Source: Adineta ricciae
Taxonomy: Eukaryota; Rotifera; Eurotatoria; Adinetida; Adinetidae
Direction: 5' to 3'
NCBI GenBank assembly: GCA_905250025.1
Contig: CAJNOJ010000182.1
Coordinates: 1-64,000, forward strand
DNA length: 64,000 nucleotides
Below are positions 54,299-64,000 of the stretch, in pieces; position 1 is the stretch's first letter; each line of letters starts with the position of its first letter. A program made the position numbers and the translations under genes. Below the pieces are notes generated by a model. The model was given only the letters and a program-made list of their open reading frames with translations, had not been told where the DNA came from and searched no databases.

Positions 54299-57027
54299 TC
54301 ATTTGTTTTCGATATGTGTTATTTTACACGAATATCGAGACTAAAGATTTCGAATGTTTTTACATGTAGAATGTTGTAATGGAAACGCAAAAGTTGTGAT
54401 GTTTCACTCTACTTTTCTCTGCCTTAAAGGCTTTACGAGTTATTTTCAGAATGCTTGCAGTCGTTTCACGTCTACTCTATGTATACGTTATAACAATTTC
54501 AATTGCATTCTGTTTTTGGACATCAGCCGGTCGATGGAAAATCCGGCAATACTTTTTAATACTTCAACTCACTCTATTTCGTTCTTGCAATATGACCACG
54601 TTGGGTAAAGTTCTCGAATTCTTCTTTTTCATCTCAGTGGATTCTATTTATGTCTGAAAGGATAATTGTGTTTTGATTAAATCTGCATATTGCCATCTAG
54701 TTCATGAATGTGCACTGCTAATAATACAATGAGAATATAATTCTAATCTCATTACTCGCATAGTTATTAATTTTAAAAAATCTCGAATTCACTTGCGAAA
54801 GTATTTTTGAAACTAACCATCTATTTATCGTTTTGTCAGATGGGCGACTGATCCATTAGGGTCTCTGATGTTTATTCTTTTCAGATGAAATCTATTTATA
54901 ATTCTGCCTGACAGTTTCATGATTCTATTGACGGTGAGTTAACCATAGTTTTAAATTCTCGAGGGTGTGTATTATTAACGAGTTTCATACGTTCTCTGGT
55001 GTTGTTTTTGTTGATAACATTCAGTTGAGCTACATGCCGGTACACTCTAGTTTGAAACTATTTAGCGCTGTAACAATGCTTAAAAACGTTTAACCGCAAC
55101 TCTTTGAAGAAAAACTATTCCATTCGTGTACATCGCGAATGTTTCTTATCTTTATTTTTTGAATAATTATCAATCACGAATAAATCCGGTGATTAAAGAA
55201 ACTATATTATTTAAAAAGAACTATTTCGTCATACATTGCTTATCTATCATCATAATCATGAGCGATATTCAGTCCAACTTCGTTCCTATTCAAGATGCAT
55301 CGGCACGCTGCGGGATAACAACCTAAACCTCCCTTCAGGTTAAAATACCCGAGGTCTTCTAAAATGTCATCGCGTGTAATATAGATAAAAAATGTCTTCT
55401 AATGATAGGAGTCTTATATAGTGTCATTTGGTAGAAAATAAACATTAGATAATTGAAAATATCATCAATTTATAAAATTCCATCAAATAACTACAAAACT
55501 GTAAAAGTATATAAACATAAGGCACACTAATCTTTTCCCATATGAGCTATAGTTAGGTAAGATCGAAACAAATATTTTCCTATCTATTCCTACCAGTTCT
55601 TATTTTTATGGGAGAAGGTATAAACGGACGATAAATTTATCAAATCAAAATTACGTCTAGTCTCACTATGTACTAAACTTTTAGTTTTCTTTTTCGTCGT
55701 ATTTTCTGAAGTTATAACAGACACTCGAACCTTCAAGATGGTCTTCTGATTTGAGAAGATCTTTTGACATGTCGAGGTGGTTTATTTCATTTTTGACAAT
55801 ATTGTTTTACTTTCTAATCGGTTTATCTTCACGCAACCAACTCATCGCCAAAAATCGAGTTCGCCATTTCTTTGTTCATTTCACAATTCAAATCTTTTAA
55901 CAAGTTCTTTAAGTGTATGTAAAATGCAATTCTATCTTCGACATCCATGTAACTAAATCATACCAACACTTCTGATATTTCAATTGATATGAAACGCCAA
56001 TTCGATGTATTGCATTCGTTATTTTGATCTATCACCTGTTGATTTATACCAATACTAATGTCAATTGACAATGGTACATGCAAAATGAACGATAACTTTC
56101 ACGCGTTACTCTATTCAATCTATCTGCTAGTGCCTACCAACGTTGTTCCGTCTGCAACGACGCTTATCTGTGATCTTTTGATTTTAAATAACTAGAAAAA
56201 GATTCGCACACATGTTTATCAATTGCTCATAATGCGGTAAAATATAAATCTAACGAGAAAGCGCGATTGCGATTACATTCGAATATTACCGATTCAAGTC
56301 TTCATTTATGTTTTATTAACCTTTTCATTTACATGATTTATTCTCTACAAAACTATTATTCAACTTGATTCCGTTGAGAATCGTTCATTTCGCACTGAAC
56401 TTCAAGTTCTTGCACAAAAATGTTCAAGAGTAATTCTAAAAGAAGTCTACCGCATTGTGTGTAGAACGACTCTATGGTCTCGTTCTTTCGAGAGAGAGAG
56501 AGAGAGAATCAAGTCTATCAAACAACAGGTGTGAGTATTTGAAAAAAAATTAATGAACCGAAACGAAATGAGAAATTATTTTTTCACGATTATAATTATT
56601 TTCTTCTCGAAAACTTCAACAGCAAATTGACTCGAACATGTGTTCTCCAAGTTTTGTCTCTCGTTTACGTCTTCGTATGCAAGTACACACTTCTTATCCG
56701 ATTATATTTAGTATCTATTGTACACATCGTGTTCTCATTATTGATGAATAATTAATTCGACAAAAAAAGAAAAGAAAGAAAGACGAGAAGAAGAGAAAGC
56801 GTGATTTGGTCAATCAATCTTTTCATCGTACATATTTTTTGTTTTTATATCATTTGCACCTATTTAATGGTATGAAACATATTCGTCAAGGTTTGCGCGT
56901 TTTGCGTTCTTTCTAGACATTTTCTCACTGACTCGGCTCAATAAAAATACACAAAACACAATCGAAATATTACACGTTATGATTTGTTCGACCAAAACGC
57001 GTGTAGTTTTCTAAAAAGAGAATCACA
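54299..57027. other. 2.7-kb gene-free region
   Basis: No supported gene. An ORF at 54451 with a hydrophobic start and a 22-codon ORF at 55258 were considered and left out. A (GA)n run lies at 56490-56507. The rest is AT-rich; no inverted repeat or RNA gene was recognised. The right end should hold the TRPA-like promoter. Confidence 0.45.
56490..56507. repeat. (GA)n microsatellite
   Basis: Nine GA units in a row. Confidence 0.9.
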
Positions 57028-60000
57028 ATGAGTTTAATCGTACCTCAGACGTTTATGTTTGATTCGCAAAATACGAGCGATAATGGAGATAAATCACCAT
57101 CGTTAAAATCTACTTATTCATCCGTAACATCCAATCCGCATCAGAAATATTCACGTTCATCATCGTTGAACCCTTCGCTATACAATCGAGCATCACGTTT
57201 ACAAGCAGGACCATCATTAGTCGATCTGCCAATCGATACCAGCGATGATGATAACGATTTCGATGATAACGCATCCGCGAGAGATAATTACCGTTTTGCT
57301 CCCCAGATTATACGTAAACGACATTCGAGACAGAATTCCTTCCAAGCAACTGCAAGTTATTTTCGTCTATCCACACGTAAATCCGAACCTTTGGTTATTC
57401 AAGCACCGCCACCGGGAGCTATTTCCATTGCCGCACGGCGATCTTCATTTCAAAACAATGGTTATCTCTCAATTATTGATAATCACGCAATTTCAGCAGC
57501 AGCCAATGACCACAAAGATATTCGCGGACAAACACTGCTGCATCTTGCTGCTCGTCTTGGTCATGATGAAATCATGCGTCTCCTTATAAGTGAAACATCG
57601 CAAGCAAGCATGCTAATGAATACCAAAGGACAAACACCCTTGTTATCAGCAATCGAAGCCGGCTCAATATCCACAGCAACTCTACTCATGGAATCTGATC
57701 CCAGATCAATTGTTGCCAGTGATAATAACGGTTCGAGCGTATTTCATTATGCTTGTGAGCATTGTAACGATGTTGTCTTGAATCGTGCTATTGCTCTATC
57801 GAAACGATTGAACTCAACGAGTGATCGAATAACGGTAGGAATCGTTCTCGATTGAATTCCTTGTAAGATGAAGTTTATTTTAGGCCTTGCGTCGAATCAC
57901 TGAAAGAAATCGTGACGGTAAAACTCCGTTCGACATAGCCATAGAGAAAGGTCAATTGAAATGTGTTAAACATATCGTTTTATCTTCTTGGCTAGAAGCA
58001 AATATTGACATGCGAGAATTGATTGATGCTGTTTCAATGAAAAATGCGATCGATCAAGAACAGTTAGATATTTTAACATTTTTTGTTTCGCAACCCAAAC
58101 GTTTTGCTTACATTATTCATCTATTAGTCAATGTTAATGGTCGATATTTTAATTTGGTAAGGTGAATTTTCTAGACGATCAAAAAAGAGTAGAAAGAGGA
58201 AAAGAGTACTATCAATTATCATTCCATTAAAAAGTATATCGAATTGTGGAAGATAATTGAAACCAGTCAGATAGGTTTGTTCGCGTTCTCTCGTTTGCTT
58301 ATTAAGATGACGCGTCACCATCATTATCTTTCGTTTTGCTCTACTTTTTCTAGTTAGAATATGCAATTCTATTGAAGAAAAAAGATATCGTTCGGTTATT
58401 TATCAGCGTTCGTATTCCAATTGAACAATATAACTTCCGTTATCAATACAAACAGTTCTTAAAACATTATAATGAACCATTTGCGCAGAATAATGCGTCA
58501 CCTTTTTATCAAACACCTATACAACGTATGTTAACAACACCTGAATGTGTTCCATTAGTCCCATTGATATTAGAACAGTTTGTTAGCAATCACGGAATTG
58601 ATTTATCGATTGTTGATGATTGTTTGTATGCACGGCCGACGAAAATGCGATGTATTTTCGGACGAACGAAACATTTTTCAACAGATAATTGGCTTCAACA
58701 GCATCCACTAAGTATGAACGAAGAAACCTTTCTTGTTTTCTATTTCAATTTCTTTCGCTTCTTTTCGTTTAGCTCTCATTGCAAAGGCAGATTGCAAAGA
58801 TGTATACGATCACCGTTTAGTTCGCTTATGCGTCGATTTAAAATTTAACTTATTCGGCAATTTTCTCTATCTACTTATTCTTTGCTGTCAATCAACGTAT
58901 GTCGCGCTGTACACAGGCATCGCATTAGGTTCGCCAACGCCATCGGATCAAGGTACAAATTATTATCAAATGGTCAATTATTCATGTTACGATCTATGCA
59001 TCACATTGGCCAACGATCCGAACAATCCAGCAACGGATAATTCCGCACTTCGTGCACTAAGATTAATATTATTGGTTCTATCCGGCTTTGCGCTATTGAA
59101 AGAACTTTTTCAAATCTTAACACAGCGCGAAAAGTATTTCCGACGGTTTTATATCAATTTAATCGAATTACATATGTATGTAAGTATCCTTTTGACTAGA
59201 ACGAAGCTCTTTCATCGTGAGAAAGGAGATTTTCTAGGTCAGCGCAATAATCTACTCCGTTGATGTCAATGAATGTACACGTCAAACGGGTATTCGTTGT
59301 TCTGCTCAATGGATGGCTGGTGGCATTGGTTTGTTATCCGTGTGGACATCGTTATTATTAGTTGTGATGAATGGGATTAAATTCGGTAAACATGGTTTGT
59401 TATTTATAACTGTCTTTGTTACATTTCTGAAATTCATTGCCGTGTACTTCATGATATGGATTGGCTATATCTTGGCATTCTATATGCTTTGCAAAGATAT
59501 TCTCGAGCAGTTTCGATTCTTTAATTTCATACCGAAACTGTTAGTCATGTTCATTGGAGAATACGATTTGGGAGGAACGTTTTTTCCCAATAATAAACTC
59601 ATGCCCGGCGCTGAAGGTGCTTTGATACTTTACAGCGCATACATATTCACCATGTTTATTGTTATGATGAATATTATGGTAAGACGAATGAACATCGGAT
59701 TTGTCTCTTGTTGACAGAGTTCTTTATTATAGGGTGGCTTGGCTGTTGCTGATGTCAAAGAGTATCGTTTGAATGCAAAACGGGAACATTTACGGGCGCG
59801 TATTGGTGTTGTACTAGGATTTCAAGCTCGATTAGGTGGATTTTGCGAAACCGTTGGTACAATCATTCGGCAGCTATCACGAAATCTTCGTTTTATGAGT
59901 GTTTGGGAAAAGCTGAATCTTATTCCATTGAAATATCATCTACGTCGATTGGAAATTCGTTCAAATCCTATCAATATTCCACATAATCTTAACCCAACGT

Positions 60001-60314
60001 ACTTCTCTTCGTTGACACCTTTGACACGCCGTGACGGTGTGACTTTGCCTCAGTCGGTTTCCTCAACATCAACAGCAACTATGGGAGTATTTGAACAAGT
60101 GTATACGGAAACAGGATATTATTATCATCATGACACTACACGTGACGAAAGTCTTTTCAACGAAGAAGAAAATACACGTCTGATACGCAAGACTGAAGAA
60201 ATCCGTGATGTTATCGAAGAGTCAGGTACGCGTACGTATAACGAAATGAGAAAAATGGCATTGAGCTTACAAAATGAACTGGAAGATATCAAACGAAGAC
60301 TAACTCAACAATAA
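57028..60314 (+). CDS. TRPA-like cation channel with a short ankyrin domain (6 exons)
   Basis: Exons 57028-57834, 57884-58156, 58354-58711, 58773-59179, 59238-59678 and 59733-60314 encode 955 aa. A disordered Ser-rich leader (1-155) precedes about four ankyrin repeats (GQTLLHLAARLGHDEIMRLL, GQTPLLSAIEAGSI, GSSVFHYACEHC, GKTPFDIAIEKGQLKCVKHI). The linker QQHPLTLIAKADCKDVYDHR matches the pre-TM1 region of TRPA1. Six membrane spans follow, with the pore-region segment LVMFIGEYDLGG where TRPA1 has LxxGExxY. A coiled-coil tail (IRDVIEESG...LQNELEDIKRRL) ends the protein. TRPA1 normally has 14-17 ankyrin repeats, so the sensor domain is strongly reduced. Likely a calcium-permeable sensory channel. 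Confidence 0.88.
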
Positions 60315-60738
60315 TCTTGTCTGCAGATGTTATTAAATTTCGTTGTTTTTCATTTTAATCAGAACTTTGTATAATTGTTGATAGTAGACTCATTTCTATT
60401 GCGCTTTAAGAGGATTTTCTGTGTACTGCGTCACCGCATTTTTTGTTTTCTAAATATTTCATATACACTTACATATAATTACGACATATCAATGAAGTCA
60501 TCTGAATTAGATAATGAGGAAAAATACTGAATGCCCTTGAACAAAATGTATTTTCGATGTTTTGTTTTTGCATACGTGTGCATTACTAAAGAAATACTTT
60601 CTCTACATTCTGTGCAACCATGCAGAACAAATGGATACTGTGTGACTATTTAAAGGCCAAAAAAAACTGAAAAAAATAATTAACGTTTATCTACATATTT
60701 ATATTCAATTTGCAAAAATCCATTGAATAATCATTAAA
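60315..60738. other. Intergenic region
   Basis: AT-rich spacer between the TRPA-like gene and a small two-exon gene; nothing else recognised. Confidence 0.5.
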
Positions 60739-61003
60739 ATGGCCGAAAATCCTGGATATCCTGCTGGCTTTACTCCAAGTGAGAGACAGTTTTGCATCTC
60801 CTAATGAATCTTACCAGAGGATATGTCTAGTTTCTACAGGTTCAGGCGCTGTACATACCATCGGTACCAATCTACCGCCAGTAGATCCGAATAACTTCGC
60901 TGGTACCGTTCATTTTGGTCCAGCGACAACGACCCATTTTCCTGCAGGTAGCATTATCTTACCTGGCGGTGCTGTGTTACCACCAGGTGGACCACTACAA
61001 TAA
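60739..61003 (+). CDS. Small Gly/Pro/Thr-rich protein (2 exons)
   Basis: Exons 60739-60778 and 60840-61003 with a 61-nt intron give 67 aa beginning MAENPGYPAGFTPSSGAVHT. No signal peptide, no cysteine and no charged clusters. The C-terminal half has a quasi-repeat of short hydrophobic strands separated by Pro-Gly turns (FPAGSIILPGGAVLPPGG). Supported by perfect splice signals (CCAA|GTGAGA...CTACAG), phase closure and a poly(A) signal about 55 nt after the stop. No family recognised. It could be an abundant small structural or stress protein. Confidence 0.6.
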
Positions 61004-61359
61004 AGGATTCGTTGATGAAAGAAAATTGTCATGTTTTATTTTGTGATACAAATGATAAAATAAACTTTATTTCGATTGACAAAAATAAGTTTTGCACTGA
61101 TTGATAATTACGAGGTTTAATAAATAACGTATATGATTATTAATTACGTGAATTATCTTGGAAACCATTTTAATGTGAAGGTAAGTTATTAATGAAACTA
61201 AATGCCCTAGTCATATTTTCATGTTATTCGTTTCCGATGATAGTCAGACGAGTCATTATCGACAATTTTATTCATATAGAGGTACCTATTATCAGTTCAG
61301 TATATAGAAACGACCTTTTTCATGCGTCAAAAAAGTGTCAATTCAAATTATACCGTATC
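61004..61359. other. Intergenic region between convergent genes
   Basis: 3' flanks of the small gene (+) and the ARM-TIR gene (-). No other feature. Confidence 0.5.
61059..61064 (+). terminator. Poly(A) signal of the small Gly/Pro-rich gene
   Basis: AATAAA about 55 nt after the stop codon. Confidence 0.5.
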
Positions 61360-64000
61360 TTAAGTTGAGAGTTCGCGAATGTTTGTTGATGGAACAGGCA
61401 GAGGTTGTGTTCGATATGTTGTTTGAGTTGTTGTTAAATTCGGTGACGTTGATTCGATGGAAGATGTGATAGGACTAAGTTGAGTGGATGATTTTTTCGG
61501 AGGTTGCGATTTCGATGTTTTCGCACTAGACTGAGTTGGTGTTGATGAAGATGAAGATGATGTTGAGAGGAGTGCGTCCTGTTCAATGGCACGGACAGTA
61601 GATGAATTAATTAACTGATCGATTTCACTGAGAAATTGTGTGAAAACTCCGATTGGTAAATGTAAACCATCGAACTGGAGCATTAGTTCTTCATTTAATT
61701 GACTGTACAATCGACTGGGTTTTGTCTGACATATTCGAAACAGTTTTATCAATCCATTTCCATTCATTAATTCACATATTGGCATCATATAATGAAGATT
61801 TGTGTCAAATAAAAAGTCTAAAACATCTTTTTGCGTCCATTGGTTCACCACTGTTATACGATAAGTCAGTTTTGTCATTTTACGTTTTGTATAAAAATCC
61901 GGTAGTTGTGGTTGTTCGATCGACTTAGTAACTACTACCGATGTTTCTTGTGATGCTTGATGAGGAACAGCTTTGCTTTGTTCATTGATTTGATTTCCAC
62001 GTTGCAAAGTGATTTCCTTCAAAATCAATTCGCATGCCTTTTTAAAATCCATTCGACCGAAATCTACATAGATTCGACTACCAATGATTAAACCCAGCCA
62101 TCCATCAGCACGATAACCTTGTCGAGCAATAATTGGTATCAGATTTCGTTTACATCGAAACGCGTATTCAGCTTCTGCTTGACAATAAACGCTACGTTTG
62201 TATGAATCGGACATACACAAAATAACAAATTCAGAGTTTTCAACTGCATCTGCCATGGCTTGCATCGCTAGAATGAGTAGGAACAAAAGTAATGAGAAGA
62301 AATCGTTCGAATGTAACTCACCTGGCCCGTAAATATTATCTCGGTCGACCCAAATTTTAAAACCTTGATCTGCTAAGAACTGATGAACTCGATAAACAAG
62401 TTCCTTATCAGCATGACAATATGAAATCATAATATCATATTGATAATCAACTTTTTTTGGTTGATCTTCTTTTTTGTCATCAGATTCAGTTATCTTCTTT
62501 TTAGTATTCGTTTTCTTTTCTCTTTCGGACTCTAAAATACAAGAAATGAATCTTATTTCGATTCTCATCGATTACCTTTGAAAAGATTCCAAAGAATCTT
62601 CTCTGCTGCTTTTCTAATTCCATCGCTTTCATCCTTCTGCATATCTTCAATCGATTTGATTACTTCTTCATCACCACGTAACATTCTTGCTGCCTCTTCA
62701 TCGAATGTGATTGAACCGAGCGACTCGAGTACTAATCTTTTCGAACGATCGTTCAACTGTTGACAATGGTTAACCAGTAAATGTAGAGCATTTTGTTTTA
62801 AAATCTCACTTTTTATTTGATCGTGTTGAACGAGTGCTGAAGAGAAACAAATATAAACTAACAATCCTACCTTTAAACTTCACTTTACCTTGAATTGCTT
62901 CCATAAGCAAGGCAATATTTCTATTAGTAGATTCCTCGTCATTATCCATTACGGAAATCGATTGAATTTTCTTTCGTAACGTATCAAGTATTTTCGTAAG
63001 TAAACGACCGGAAGCTTTCTCCGATGCCTTTATATCATCTTCTTCCAGTGTATAAGATAACATGACATAAGCATGTAAAACAATCGATTCATTGCTCACG
63101 AATGCTAATGAACGAAAGATGGAAGTTATTTTAAGTTGTTTTAGGTAAATTAGAAGGTCGGGTTCGTGAGCGAAGATTGTTAATGTCTGCAGAGCAGAAT
63201 GAATTAGTACTGTTTCGGGATTTGTGGACTTTTTGGAAATTTTTTCAATAAAAGTTAGTTCGGTAAGAATACGAATGATATGATCAATTAGCCATTTAAT
63301 TGGTTGACCGTTGGCATAAGGTGTATAGTATCCTCGGACATGTGTTACTGTTAATAGCAGATGATGAATTGCGTGGATCATCGATGACTTCCATTCTTTA
63401 ATCGATTGTATATGTTTATCTAATAATGATGCGTACCGTGGAATCATTGTCCCTAATAACTGATCGATGATATTCTTAGATTGTAAACCTGACAGAAATA
63501 CCGAAAGTTTAGAAACAAAGATAAAAATGTCAAGTTTTACCTCGATACGAAGTTAAAAATGATGGACACTGAATAAGGAAGAACTTCTGCTCTCTTGTCA
63601 TAGATTTGGCGTATGGTTTCAATTTTTTAAACACTCTTTCATAATTCGATGAAACTAAACAATTCATTGTTGCAATAAACAATCGGTAAAATTCATCTTT
63701 ATCTTCTGCGTTCGAAGGCAGTCGTTCATAATAAACACCAAACATATTCAACAGTCGTGCTAGTTGTTTAAACATTTGTTGATTCTGATGCTTTGAAAGT
63801 AGCTGATCAATGTTGCTCATACATGTCGCTACGGACTCCACAAAAGATGAATCGATTAGCCATGATGTTAACTTACTGACGTCAGGAATAATATTTACAA
63901 GATCTTTGAAAAGCAAGACACCATTTCGAACAAAATCGATCTCTTCTTCGCTTAATTGCATCAACGAATGCCAATCGTCGAGAATATCTCGAAGAAGGTC
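61360..64000 (-). CDS. ARM-repeat/TIR/SAM-like protein, 5' end outside the window
   Basis: Exons 63541-64000 (cut by the window edge), 62889-63488, 62576-62836, 62322-62531 and 61360-62267 give at least 812 residues. Introns are 52, 52, 44 and 54 nt. The first ~440 residues are helical, armadillo/HEAT-like (for example SKRLVLESLGSITFDEEAARML). After a Lys/Glu-rich linker comes a TIR domain: YDIMISYCHADKELVYRVHQ, GFKIWVDRDNIYGP, AVENSEFVILCMSDSYKRSV, YCQAEAEYAF (candidate catalytic Glu) and LIPIIARQGY. A SAM-like module (WTQKDVLDFLFDTNLHYMMP...) and a Ser/Thr-rich tail follow. SARM1 has ARM-SAM-SAM-TIR, so the order differs here. Probably an NAD-consuming or innate immune signalling protein. 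The 54-nt intron is in frame and stop-free, so ORF callers read through it. Confidence 0.85.

Noticed and set aside
54451-54657. 68-codon ORF with hydrophobic start after a TTTTCAG site
   Set aside because: Could splice at about 54604 to a short second exon giving about 61 aa, but has no family pattern or conserved cysteines; too weak to call.
55258-55326. 22-codon ORF starting MSDIQSNFVPIQ
   Set aside because: Too short, with no promoter or splice evidence.
1-64000. tRNA, rRNA and telomeric repeat search by eye
   Set aside because: No credible B-box/A-box pair, rRNA segment or telomere-type repeat run was seen; a covariance-model scan would be decisive.

Overview
The window looks like nuclear DNA of a small, gene-dense metazoan, most probably a bdelloid rotifer. 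The genes are split by very short GT-AG introns (mostly 44-67 nt) and spacing is tight. Gene content fits that group: ART-like/TPR fusion, F-box expansion, ARM-TIR protein, bdelloid-style GPCR, Ser/Thr-rich membrane proteins, and candidate transferred enzymes. The taxon call is inference. No rRNA, tRNA, CRISPR array or intact transposon was recognised. Splice structures were worked out by hand; in nearly every multi-exon model the exon lengths and intron phases close exactly to a stop codon.

Layout. 1-5.1 kb: SAM-methyltransferase-like protein (-), GNAT acetyltransferase (+), a three-exon Ly6 three-finger GPI protein (-), and a PARP-type mono-ADP-ribosyltransferase (-). 5.4-11.1 kb, all minus: a nine-exon VWA protein with Pro/Gln/Tyr-rich mini-exons, then RRP15, MsrB, two tandem TMEM254-like genes and eIF4E2/4EHP. 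These last five form a tight co-directional cluster whose downstream genes have splice acceptors at or just before the ATG, which suggests a trans-spliced operon. 11.5-23.5 kb: three paralogues of a Ser/Thr-rich type II membrane family. A is complete (TM, S/T stalk, two F5/8C-like domains), B lacks a recognisable TM exon, and C lacks the F5/8C-like domains.

23.5-31 kb is sparse: a ~348-bp imperfect palindrome, a damaged secreted LRR gene, an intronless F-box gene and a Ser/Thr-rich single-pass protein. 31-41 kb, plus strand: FBXO21-like, a ten-exon SLC2A sugar transporter, a compact bilobed aspartic protease, an ART-like/TPR protein and a small TM protein. 41-47 kb: a Cys-rich secreted protein (-), AGTRAP homologue (-), ABC1/AarF kinase (+) and a secreted GH43-like hydrolase (-).

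48-64 kb: two tandem multi-TM paralogues differing by one intron, a NOX-type NADPH oxidase, a possible secreted peptide, a rhodopsin-like GPCR, a 2.7-kb gene-free stretch, a short TRPA-like channel, a 67-aa two-exon protein, and an ARM-TIR-SAM-like gene that runs off the right edge.

The genes do not form one pathway. Coherent groups are the housekeeping RNA/translation/redox cluster, the mucin-like surface family, and a scattered ADP-ribosyl/NAD-related set (PARP, ART-TPR, TIR).
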